Positions 44,536 to 52,196 of a stretch of DNA of 64,000 nt are shown here, piece after piece. Both the position numbers and the translations under genes were made by a program. The stretch's first letter is position 1, and each line of letters opens with the position of its first letter. Location of the stretch: the NCBI GenBank assembly GCA_030448225.1, contig JAUJNJ010000007.1, forward strand, positions 13,818 through 77,817. Reading direction: 5' to 3'. The DNA is from Phycisphaerae bacterium. GTDB taxonomy: Bacteria > Planctomycetota > Phycisphaerae > Tepidisphaerales > Tepidisphaeraceae. The notes beneath the pieces are model-generated. The model made no database searches. It was not told the DNA's origin and saw only the letters and a program-made list of their open reading frames with translations.

Positions 44536-46206
44536 TCAGCCGGCGACGCGGAAGACTTCTTCCAGGCTCGTCAGGCCGGACTTCACCTTTTCCATCCCGT
44601 CGCGCGGAGGCTCTTCATGCCGGCCTGCCGCGAGGTCGCGGAGTTCGAGCAGTCCCGCGCCCTGGCTCAGCCGCTCGGTGATCGCGTCGTCGGGCACGAG
44701 CAGTTCGTGCACGCCGATGCGGCCGGCGTAGCCGACGTTGTGGCACTGCGGGCAGCCGCGCGAGCGGTGGAGCGTCGGCAGCGGCATGCCCCACTTCTCC
44801 ATGAGCTTGTGGTCGCTCGCGGTGGCCTCGCACGGCTCCTTGCACCCCGGGCACAGCCGGCGGACGAGCGCTGCGACAGCGCGCCCGCGACGGCGGGCGC
44901 CGGCGGCGTACGGCTCGGCGCCCATGTGCAGCAAGCGAGACACCGCCGACGGCGCGTCAGCGCCGCCAGCCCCGCCAGCACGAGCGCCCCCGACGCGGCC
45001 TCGATCGCTAACCGGACGCTGTCCGGGTCGGTCAGTGCCGACACCATCAGCACGTCCGGCCGCTGCCGCAGGATCGTGCGAATCGCGGCGGTGGTGCCGG
45101 CGGCGGGGTCGATCTGAAGTTGCCGCACGCCCTCGAGCGCGGCGGCGACCGACGTCTCGACCGAGCAGATGTTCAATTCGGCGGCGTTCAACTCCCGCAG
45201 CGCCGAATAGAGAACCGTGTTCTTCCCCGAGCCCGCCGGTCCGGCGACGAGCACGAGGCCGCTCCGCAGCGCGAGCACGCCGCCACTGCTTGAGCATGTC
45301 GTAGCCGAACCCGAGCTTCTCCAGCCGCAGCACGCCCCGCTCCTCGCGGTCGACGCGGATCGTGACGGCTTCCCCGCCGAACGCCGGGATCGTCGAGACG
45401 GCCAGTTCGACCGCGCGGCGATCGATGCGGGCGCGGATCACGCCGTCCTGCGGCACGCGCCGCGCGGGGTCGAGCGCGGCGAGTTCCTTCAGGCGGGCGA
45501 TCATCGGCTCGTGCATCGCCAGCGGCGGCCGCATCCGCTCGACGAGCCGGCCGTCGAGGCGGTAGCTGCGCGCGCGCGTCGCCCGCCGGCTCGACGTAGA
45601 CGTCGCTGCGCCCTGCTTCACCGCGTGGTAGAGGCAGTAGTTGACGAGCTTCCCGACCGGCGAGCGGTGCCCGTCGGCGCGGGCGGCGTCGCCCGGCTCG
45701 AGCAGCGCGAAGGCGTCGGGGTCCACCTCCTGCGCGACGTCGTCGATGATGAAGACGCCGTCCTCGGGCATGTACGTCTGCACGGTCGCGACGATGTCGC
45801 GGGCGACCAGCGCCACGACCTGCACCGACAGGCCGGTGACCCGCTCGATCTCCTCGCGCAGGAACAGGTCGGCCGGCTCGGCGACGGCGACGGTCAGCAC
45901 GCCCTCGACGAGGAACAGCGGCAGCACGCAATGTTTCTCGAGGAACGCCTTGGGCAGGACGGCGATCACCTTCGGGTCGGCGATGCGCGGGCTGACCCGC
46001 GCGAACGGCAGGCCGTACGACTCGGCCAGCGCCTCGGCGACCTGCTCCTCGCTGCACTGGCGCAGCTCGACGAGGATCTCGCCGAGCAGCTTCTGGTGGC
46101 TGCAGCGGCGCTGCTCCTCGAGCGCGCGGTCGAGCTGCGCCGGCTGGAGGAAGCCCCGGCCGAGCAGGAGTTGTCCGAGAGGTTTTCGCCCGGCCGTGTT
46201 CGTCAT
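44536..46206 (-). CDS. GspE/PilB-family protein with MshEN domain and degenerate ATPase motifs (frame-broken)
   Basis: Residues 1-160 are an MshEN-type domain with two copies of the L-G-x-x-L...L-x-x-A-L-x-x-Q pattern (PLGQLLLGRGFLQPAQLDRA; LLGEILVELRQCSEEQVAEA), a fold that can bind c-di-GMP. The ATPase core follows, but Walker A reads GPAGSGKNT instead of GxTGSGKTT, the Asp box EDPVE is ETSVA, Walker B DVIMVGE is DVLMVSAL, and the His box is SGALVLAGL. These changes lie in one open frame, so they are not frameshift artefacts. The zinc-binding part is kept: RRLCPGCKEPC and GCPQCHNVGYAGRIGVHELL. Breaks near 45280 and 44900 split the rest. It probably acts as a structural or regulatory partner rather than a motor. 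Confidence 0.75.
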   Translation of the reverse strand: MTNTAGRKPLGQLLLGRGFLQPAQLDRALEEQRRCSHQKLLGEILVELRQCSEEQVAEALAESYGLPFARVSPRIADPKVIAVLPKAFLEKHCVLPLFLVEGVLTVAVAEPADLFLREEIERVTGLSVQVVALVARDIVATVQTYMPEDGVFIIDDVAQEVDPDAFALLEPGDAARADGHRSPVGKLVNYCLYHAVKQGAATSTSSRRATRARSYRLDGRLVERMRPPLAMHEPMIARLKELAALDPARRVPQDGVIRARIDRRAVELAVSTIPAFGGEAVTIRVDREERGVLRLEKLGFGYDMLKQWRRARAAERPRARRRTGGLGEEHGSLFGAAGVERRRIEHLLGRDVGRRRARGRAATSDRPRRRHHRRDSHDPAAAAGRADGVGTDRPGQRPVSDRGRVGGARAGGAGGADAPSAVSRLLHMGAEPYAAGARRRGRAVAALVRRLCPGCKEPCEATASDHKLMEKWGMPLPTLHRSRGCPQCHNVGYAGRIGVHELLVPDDAITERLSQGAGLLELRDLAAGRHEEPPRDGMEKVKSGLTSLEEVFRVAG

Positions 46207-46642
46207 AACAGGAGTCGCCGCCGTCGGATCCGCCGCCGCCGCCGCGCGTGCGGCGAGCGTCCTACAGTCTGATCGGGCCGGCCGCCGAGGGGTGTGAGGA
46301 CGAATCGAAGAATATCTGCCGGCGGTCGGCCCGTATTATCGCACCGTGCGGACCGACGCGTCACGCGGGCGACGGGCGGGGATCGTTTTGTTGAGCTTCA
46401 ACAAGCACGGACACCGCGGGCGGTGTCCTCCTGAGCGACGCGAAGGATCTCAGGTGGCCCGGGCGAGAACCGCGGGAGATCCGTCCCCGCGGTCGGGACG
46501 CGGGTGCGAAAGCCGCGAATGAACACGATCGCGAACCCGCGCACTTTCGTCCGAAGGTCGAACGGTCGAACGGTGAGCCCGGAAGCCGGGGACGCGGGCG
46601 GCCGATCCGATCAAGAGCGACCCGGCGGGAGGGACGGCGGCC
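46207..46642. other. Intergenic region with degenerate dispersed repeat
   Basis: About 435 bases between STAS and the GspE-like gene, both minus strand. Contains a TTGTTGA/TCAACAA mini-palindrome (46388-46405), GACACCG-CGGG-CGGTGTC (46410-46427) and a diverged PERSEG-type arm (46427..46451). No gene supported; the promoter of the GspE-like gene probably lies at its left end. Confidence 0.5.
46427..46451. repeat. Diverged PERSEG-type repeat arm
   Basis: CCTCCTGAGCGACGCGAAGG ATCTC, similar to one arm of 33338..33416. A second arm with GGGAGATCC follows at about 46473. Confidence 0.4.
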
Positions 46643-46975
46643 CTAGTTCTTCAGCGCGCCGGCGAGGTCGGCGTGGAACTGGAAGTGCCGCGTGAGGCGG
46701 GTGAGTTCGAGCACCTTGCGGCAGTTGCCGTCGAGGTTGGCCAGCGAGAGGCGGCCGCCGGCGCCGTCGCACTTGCGGCGGAGGTAGAGCAGCGCCTCGA
46801 GGCCGGCGCTGTCGACGTACGGGCACTTCTCGAAGTCGACCACCGCGTTCATCGGCAGCGCCGACGCCAGGCGCTCGTCGGCGAGGGCGCGCAGCGCGGC
46901 GGCGTCGTCGCCGGCGAGGTCGCCGTCGAGGCTCAACACCCACGCGCCGTTGTACGCTTCGGATCGGATCGACAT
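46643..46975 (-). CDS. STAS-domain protein (anti-sigma-factor-antagonist type)
   Basis: Intact 110-residue protein starting MSIRSEAYNGAWVLSLDGD at ATG 46975. The core VVDFEKCPYVDSAGLEALL carries Ser56 in the D-S-A-G position that is phosphorylated in SpoIIAA-type antagonists, followed by the amphipathic helix LEALLYLRRKCD and the strand RLSLANLDGN. Such single-domain proteins work in partner-switching pathways with an HPK kinase and phosphatase. No such partner is adjacent; the HD-GYP and histidine kinase genes lie just upstream. It may link the two-component and pilus modules, but that is inference. Confidence 0.75.
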   Translation of the reverse strand: MSIRSEAYNGAWVLSLDGDLAGDDAAALRALADERLASALPMNAVVDFEKCPYVDSAGLEALLYLRRKCDGAGGRLSLANLDGNCRKVLELTRLTRHFQFHADLAGALKN

Positions 46976-47027
46976 GGTTCGCCCCTGCTGTCCGGTCACG
47001 CCCCCGCCCCCGCACGCATCGTCACCG

Positions 47028-48767
47028 TCACGTCCGCAGCAGTTCCTGCAGGTCGCGGAGCCGCACGGACTTCTGCTGGTGTTCCCGGAGCAGCTCGCGC
47101 AGCTTCTCCGGCCCGAAGCGGAGGAACACCTCGGCGAGGCGCGGGTCGAACTGCGTGCCGGCGCACCGGCGGATCTCGGCCATCGCCACCTCGAGCGGCA
47201 ACCCCTTCCGGTACGTGCGGCTGCTCGTCATCGCGTCGAAGCAGTCGGCGAGGCAGATGATCCGGCCCATGAGCGGGATCGCCTCGCCCGACAGGCCCGA
47301 GGGGTACCCCTTGCCGTCGTAGCGCTCGTGGTGGTGGAGCACGCCGGGGATGATCCCCTGGATCTGCTTCACGTCCTGCAGGATCCGCGCGCCGATCGCC
47401 GGGTGGCGCTTGATCTGCTCGAACTCCTCGGGCGTCAGCCGCCCCGCCTTCTGCAGCACGGCCTCGGGCACGCCGATCTTGCCGACGTCGTGTAGCAGCC
47501 CGGCCATGTAGATCTGCTCGACGTCGCGGTCGCCGAGGCCCGAGGCCTGGGCGAGGTGGCGGCTGATGAGCGCGACGCGCTCGCTGTGGCCGCACGTGTA
47601 GGCGTCCTTGGCGTCGACCGCGCTGGTGAGGCTGTGGAGCAGGCCCATCATCAGGCCGTGCACGTCCTCGAACAGGCGGGCGTTCTCGAGGTAGATCGCC
47701 GACTCGTTGGCGATGGAGTTCAGGAGCTTGCTGTCGACCGAGTCGAACTCGCCCGCGCCCTTGTCGAGCGCGAACAGGCACCCGAGCAGCTGCTCCTGGC
47801 GCTGGAGCGGGACGGCCAGCAACTGGCGGGCGTGGCCCGCGAGCCAGCCGAACCGCGCGTCGGCGGCGAGGTCGTGGACGAGCAGCGCGCCGTCGTGATT
47901 CGCGAGGGCGGCCATCAGGTCGTCGGCGAGGCACTCGACCTGTTCGGGCGACAGCGCGTGGTCGCCGCACAGTTCCGGCCCGGCCGCCTGCTGGAGCAGT
48001 TCGTCCTTGAGGCCGAAGCCCATCGCGCGCACGCCCATCACCTCCAGCACCTCCACGCACGCCTGGCGGAAGAAGTCGGGGGCGCGGCGGTTGACCTTCA
48101 TGCCGCTGCTGATCTGGTAGATCAGGCTCAGCTCTTCGTACGAGTTGGCGAGCTGGTTCGACAGCGAGTCCTGCTCGCGCTCCATGCCTTCGAGGCGCAC
48201 CTGGTCGCGGAGCATGCCCGGCAGGAGCCGGCCCTGCGCGGCGAGGGTGGCGGCGGTGTGGGCCGGCAGGTGCCGGGCCTGCGCCAAGAGCCAACCGCCG
48301 TCGAGCCGGAGCCGGCCGGAGGCGCGGAGCGTGTCCTCGTCGAGCTCGAAAGTCTCGTCGCGGCCGACGAGCAGCAGCGTCCCGACCGTCTGCTTGCGTT
48401 CGACCCACGGCCACGCGCCGGCCACCAGCCCGGGGAGGCGGATCACGTCGTCGGGCGACGGCTGCGCGGCGGGACGGCCCGCGGCGGCGGCGGCGGAGGC
48501 CAAGTGCTGGCGGAGCAGCGGCAGCGCGAATCGGGCGAAGAGCGGGACCGCGTCCGGGTCGTGGAACGCGACCGTGCCGTCCGGCAGCGCCAGCGCCAGC
48601 ATCAGCCCCCCCTCCCGCAGCCGGGCCGCCACGCACTCCAGCGCCGCGAGCGGGATCGGCAGCTCGCGCACCCGCTTCGCGTCGGCGCCGGGCGCGGCCG
48701 AATGCGGCGCGGCGATCGTCGCGGCGGCGGGTTGGGCAGTGGGGTTGTGCTTCGACAACAAATTCAT
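47028..48767 (-). CDS. HD-GYP cyclic di-GMP phosphodiesterase with GAF domain
   Basis: Intact 579-residue protein. Residues about 205-365 form a GAF sensory domain (LIYQISSGMKVNRRAPDFFR; RQLLAVPLQRQEQLLGCLFA). The C-terminal HD-GYP domain has GLLHDVGKIGVPE (His426, Asp427), GVLHHHERYDGKGYPSGL (Gly487-Tyr488-Pro489) and ICLADCFDAMTSSRTYRKGL, all intact, so an active c-di-GMP hydrolase is expected. The first 190 residues are poorly characterised and lack a membrane helix. The start ATG 48767 overlaps the response regulator's stop as ATGA, so the two are co-translated and probably co-regulated by the adjacent histidine kinase. Confidence 0.85.
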   Translation of the reverse strand: MNLLSKHNPTAQPAAATIAAPHSAAPGADAKRVRELPIPLAALECVAARLREGGLMLALALPDGTVAFHDPDAVPLFARFALPLLRQHLASAAAAAGRPAAQPSPDDVIRLPGLVAGAWPWVERKQTVGTLLLVGRDETFELDEDTLRASGRLRLDGGWLLAQARHLPAHTAATLAAQGRLLPGMLRDQVRLEGMEREQDSLSNQLANSYEELSLIYQISSGMKVNRRAPDFFRQACVEVLEVMGVRAMGFGLKDELLQQAAGPELCGDHALSPEQVECLADDLMAALANHDGALLVHDLAADARFGWLAGHARQLLAVPLQRQEQLLGCLFALDKGAGEFDSVDSKLLNSIANESAIYLENARLFEDVHGLMMGLLHSLTSAVDAKDAYTCGHSERVALISRHLAQASGLGDRDVEQIYMAGLLHDVGKIGVPEAVLQKAGRLTPEEFEQIKRHPAIGARILQDVKQIQGIIPGVLHHHERYDGKGYPSGLSGEAIPLMGRIICLADCFDAMTSSRTYRKGLPLEVAMAEIRRCAGTQFDPRLAEVFLRFGPEKLRELLREHQQKSVRLRDLQELLRT

Positions 48768-49168
48768 GCCACGACCTTGGGGCGCGTCCCGGCGCCGATC
48801 ACGTCCTCGACCGCCGACAACAGGTGGCGCGGGCTAAACGGCTTGCTGATCATCTGGAGGATGCCGCTCTGCTCCGTGTCCTGCGGCTCCAGGTGGTACC
48901 CGCGCGCCGTCAGCATGATCGCCGGGATCGGGCGGACCGACGCGTCCTGCTTCAGCTTCCGGCACAGCTCCAGCCCGGACAACTGCGGCATGTGGTAGTC
49001 GGTGATCAGCAGGTCCGGCTGCTCCTGCACGGCCAGCTCCAGCGCCTCCTGGCCGTCGCGGGCGGTCAGCACGCGGTAGCCGGCGTTGCGCAGCTTCAGC
49101 GACACGACGTTGAGGATGTGCGACTCGTCGTCGGCGACCAGGATGGTTTTCTCGTGTCCGGCGTTCAT
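48764..49168 (-). CDS. Single-domain response regulator (CheY-like)
   Basis: Intact 134-residue receiver domain: KTILVADDESHILNVVSLKL supplies the acidic pair (Asp13, Asp14), DLLITDYHMPQLSGLEL the phospho-acceptor Asp57, IMLTARG the conserved Thr and ISKPFSP the conserved Lys. No output domain, so it signals by protein contact. The stop overlaps the HD-GYP start (ATGA), and a histidine kinase is encoded 65 bases upstream, giving a complete kinase-regulator-effector set. A start at ATG 49168 fits the receiver N-terminus; upstream codons in frame are not conserved. Confidence 0.85.
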   Translation of the reverse strand: MNAGHEKTILVADDESHILNVVSLKLRNAGYRVLTARDGQEALELAVQEQPDLLITDYHMPQLSGLELCRKLKQDASVRPIPAIMLTARGYHLEPQDTEQSGILQMISKPFSPRHLLSAVEDVIGAGTRPKVVA

Positions 49169-49233
49169 CGTCTCGGCCTCGTTTCTCGCCCCGCACGCCG
49201 ACGACGCGCCCGCGTCGTGCCGCGCGGCGGGCA

Positions 49234-50667
49234 CTACTCGCACAGGTCCAGTTCGAACCCGAAGCAACTCCCCTGCCCGACCACGCTCTCGACGAACACG
49301 TGCCCGTGGTGCACCGTCTCGACGACGTGCTTGACGAGCGACAGGCCCAGGCCCGTGCCCTTCGCCATGTGGTTGTTCGCCTCGACCCTGTAGAACTTAT
49401 CGAACACGAACGGGAGGTCCTTAGGCGGAATCCCGACCCCGGTGTCGACGACGCGGGCGACGACCTTCTTGCGCGCCTCGTCGACGAGCGTCTCGACCGT
49501 GATCCGCCCGCCGGCCGGCGTGTACTTCACCGCGTTGCTCAGCAGGTTCAGCATCGCCTGGTAGAGCATGTCGCGGTCGCCGCGCGTCTGGTAGAGCACG
49601 GCCGTCAGCCGTTCGGACAGCGCGATCTCCTTGCCGGCGGCCTGCGGCGCGATCACCTCCAGGACGTCCTTGGCGATCACGGTCAGGCTGTGCGGCTGCC
49701 GGTCGACCTTCACCAGCCCCGACTCGATCCGCGAGATGCTGAGGATGTTGTCGATCAGCCGCCCGAGGCGGTTCGCCTCGTTTTGGATCACCTCGTAGAA
49801 CTCGCGCTTGGTCTTCTCGTCGTCGGCCTCCCCGTCGACCAGCAGCTCGACGTACGCCTTGATGCTCGCCAGCGGCGTGCGCAGCTCGTGGCTGACGTTG
49901 GAGACGAAGTCGTTCTTCATCTCCGAGACTTCCTTCTCGTGCGTCACGTCGTGCATGACCGCGACCACGCCGGCCGCCGCCGGGTCGTCGCCGAGGCCGG
50001 GCATCGTCGAGAGCGTGATCTTCAGCGCGCGGTTGCCGCCCGGCGTCGCCACCTGGTGCTCGACGATCCGCCGGCCCGCGCGGCCGTTGGCCTGGCGGGT
50101 CTCGCGGATCAACTCGATCACGCGCGGGTCGCGGAGCAGCTCGTGCACCGGCGAGCGGTGGGCGCGGCGCAGGTCGAACTGGAACGTCCGCGCCGCCGAC
50201 TCGTTGGCGAGCACGAGCTCGTCGAACGTGTCGGTCACGAGGACGGCGTCGGAGATGCTGTAGATGACCGACTCGGCGTGCTGCCGCTCGGCCTCGGCGA
50301 CCTTCAGCCGGATCTCGAGTTCCTTCGCGCGGACGGCGGCGTCCGTCAGCGCGCGGTCGGCGGCGGCGAAGACGGCGTCGACCGCGGGCGCGAGCCGACC
50401 GGTGCTGCCGGCGCGGAGGGCGCCCCGCCCCTCCCCCGTGGCCAAACCCCCGGCGGCCGCGTGCTGGACGTCGCGGGCGAGCCGGTCGAAGTCGAGCCGC
50501 GCCATCGCCGCCGCCGCGACGGCGAGCGCGGCGGCGCCGAGCAGCAGCGCCTCCGGCAGGTGCGCCGCGACCTGCGGCCAGCCCGCGGGCACGCCGGTCG
50601 CGTGGCCCACGGCCCCACCGAGGGCCAAGGCGGTCGTGAGGAGGATGAGGCTCGTGTCTCGACGCAC
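49234..50667 (-). CDS. Membrane sensor histidine kinase with PAS domain
   Basis: The frame is open to 50835, but homology starts at GTG 50667 (VRRDTSLILLTTALALGGAV), with AAGGTCATCTG just before. Two membrane helices (residues 5-55) enclose a short loop. A PAS domain (VIYSISDAVLVTDTFDELVL) lies at about 130-245. The phospho-accepting His is in NVSHELRTPLASIKAYVELL (about 260), followed by the HATPase domain with NLLSNAVKYTPAGGRITVET, VVDTGVGIPPKDLPFVFDKF and GTGLGLSLVKHVVE. About 477 residues. The extracytoplasmic loop is too short for a ligand domain, so membrane or PAS signals are likely. Cognate regulator: the receiver gene directly downstream. Confidence 0.85.
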   Translation of the reverse strand: MRRDTSLILLTTALALGGAVGHATGVPAGWPQVAAHLPEALLLGAAALAVAAAAMARLDFDRLARDVQHAAAGGLATGEGRGALRAGSTGRLAPAVDAVFAAADRALTDAAVRAKELEIRLKVAEAERQHAESVIYSISDAVLVTDTFDELVLANESAARTFQFDLRRAHRSPVHELLRDPRVIELIRETRQANGRAGRRIVEHQVATPGGNRALKITLSTMPGLGDDPAAAGVVAVMHDVTHEKEVSEMKNDFVSNVSHELRTPLASIKAYVELLVDGEADDEKTKREFYEVIQNEANRLGRLIDNILSISRIESGLVKVDRQPHSLTVIAKDVLEVIAPQAAGKEIALSERLTAVLYQTRGDRDMLYQAMLNLLSNAVKYTPAGGRITVETLVDEARKKVVARVVDTGVGIPPKDLPFVFDKFYRVEANNHMAKGTGLGLSLVKHVVETVHHGHVFVESVVGQGSCFGFELDLCE

Positions 50668-50823
50668 CAGATGACCTTGGGTGGATCCGGACGGGTTGAT
50701 GATCGTTGCCGACCACCGGCGACGGCGGCGGACGCACCACTTCTGCGGAGGACGCGGCGGGCAAGCCCGACGGCTAAATCGAGGACGTCGCGCCTCGCGC
50801 GGCACCCCCCCCCACAGGCGAAA

Positions 50824-50853
50824 CGACGCCCGCACGGTCGGGTGCGGGCGTCG
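50824..50853 (-). terminator. Hairpin after the TPR lipoprotein gene
   Basis: Perfect stem CGACGCCCGCAC / GTGCGGGCGTCG with a six-base loop. On the minus strand it is followed by TTTCG. It lies 35 bases after the TPR gene's stop and in front of the kinase gene, so it may separate the pilus and signalling transcripts. Confidence 0.5.
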
Positions 50854-50887
50854 TCGCCTTCGTGCTCGTGTTCGGCCCGCCGTAGGG

Positions 50888-52096
50888 TTAATCGTTCAGG
50901 TTGACGCTCGCCATGAGGCGCGAGGCCAGATCGTCGTTCGGCTTCACCTTCAGCGCCCGCCCGTAGTACTGCATGGCGAGGTCGCCGCGGCCGGTCTTCT
51001 CGTAGACGTAGCCGATCATGCACAGCGCGACGCTGTCCTTGCGGTCGAGTGTGGCGGCCTTCTGGAAGGCGGCCAGCGCCTCCTTCATCCGGTTCTGGCG
51101 GAGGCGGAGGTAGCCGGTCATGAGGTGCGCCTCGGCGGCCTGGGGGTCGATCGACTGCGCCTTGCGCAGGGCGAGCTCGGCGCGCTTCAGGTCGTTGCAC
51201 TCCATCGCGGCGCGACCGAGGCCCAGGTAGAGGTGGCCCGACGCGGGGTCGAGCTCGACCGCCCGCTCGTAGTTCGCCCGCGCCTCGCGGTAGCGGCCGA
51301 CCTGGAGCTGGCTCTCGCCGAGCACGGCGTAGAGGTCCGACCGCGTCGCGAACCGCTCGTCGAGCATGAGCTTCTCGAGGACGTCCGCGGCCTCCTTGAA
51401 CTGCTTGTCGTGGTAGAGCGTCATCCCGAGCCGCTCGCGGATCGTGTTGTCGTCGGCGGCGAGGATGCTCGCCTGGCGGAGCACGTCGGCCGCCTCGCGG
51501 TAGCGCTTGGCCCGCGCCAGGAGCTGGCCGACCGCGTCGCGGATCGCCGGGCTGCTCTCGAAGTAGACGACCTTCGTCTGCAGGAGCGTCAGCGCCTCGG
51601 CCTGGCGGTCGAGCGAGACGAGCATCTCCGCCTCGGCCAGCAGGTACGCCAGCTCCGCCGGGGCCCGCTCCCCCGCCGCCGCGTACATCTCGTAGGCGGC
51701 CTGGGGCTTCTGCCAGCGCGGGTAGATCACGCCGCCGAGGTAGCGCGACTCGGCGTCGGTGGGGAGCTTCTCGCGGACGACGAGCAGCTCGCGCTCGGCG
51801 AGTTCGAGCTGGCCCTGCTCGAGCGAGAGCTTGGCCGAGAGCATGCGCAACTGCGGGTTCTGCGGGTCGAGCTTCAGCGCGTCGTCGATCGTCTTGCGGC
51901 ACTTGTCGAAGTTGCCGCCGGCGTACTGGTCGCGGGCGAGCGTGAGCATCACGCCGGCCCGGGCGGAGTTCCACCGCTGCTCGGCCTGCTTCTTGTTGGT
52001 CGCCTTGGTCTTGTTCGACCCGCCGCACCCGGCGGAACCGAGGGCGAGGCAGAGCGAGGCGGCGGCGACGACGAGGGTCTTGCGGGTGTTGCGCAT
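50888..52096 (-). CDS. TPR lipoprotein, pilus-assembly (PilF/Tgl-like) candidate
   Basis: Intact 402-residue protein. MRNTRKTLVVAAASLCLALG with LGSAGC is a lipobox-type signal peptide. Successive TPR units follow: ALKLDPQNPQLRMLSAKLSL, ALTLLQTKVVYFESSPAIRD, AVELDPASGHLYLGLGRAAM, AAEAHLMTGYLRLRQNRMKE and ALKVKPNDDLASRLMASVNL. In type IV pilus systems a TPR outer-membrane lipoprotein (PilF/PilW/Tgl) helps the secretin assemble. The gene follows the secretin gene, separated only by a hairpin, which supports the same function here. Ten or so repeats make it larger than PilF (about 250 residues). Confidence 0.7.
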   Translation of the reverse strand: MRNTRKTLVVAAASLCLALGSAGCGGSNKTKATNKKQAEQRWNSARAGVMLTLARDQYAGGNFDKCRKTIDDALKLDPQNPQLRMLSAKLSLEQGQLELAERELLVVREKLPTDAESRYLGGVIYPRWQKPQAAYEMYAAAGERAPAELAYLLAEAEMLVSLDRQAEALTLLQTKVVYFESSPAIRDAVGQLLARAKRYREAADVLRQASILAADDNTIRERLGMTLYHDKQFKEAADVLEKLMLDERFATRSDLYAVLGESQLQVGRYREARANYERAVELDPASGHLYLGLGRAAMECNDLKRAELALRKAQSIDPQAAEAHLMTGYLRLRQNRMKEALAAFQKAATLDRKDSVALCMIGYVYEKTGRGDLAMQYYGRALKVKPNDDLASRLMASVNLND

Positions 52097-52127
52097 GGTC
52101 GGGTCGGGTCCTTCCGTAGTGCAGAAC

Positions 52128-52163
52128 GCTGAGGAGGGCCCGGTACGACCGGCCCTCCTCAGC
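52128..52163. terminator. Hairpin between secretin and TPR lipoprotein genes
   Basis: Perfect 13-bp stem GCTGAGGAGGGCC / GGCCCTCCTCAGC with a 10-base loop. No T-run on the minus strand, so it may reduce read-through or protect mRNA rather than stop transcription. Confidence 0.45.
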
Positions 52164-52196
52164 GTCAGCTATTTCACTTTTTCCAGACCGCCGCCG

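Noticed and set aside
44536..46206. Degenerate motifs caused by frameshift
   Set aside because: Walker A, Asp box, Walker B and His box all lie in one continuous open frame (44667..45278), so the substitutions are not frame artefacts, though single-base substitutions cannot be excluded.
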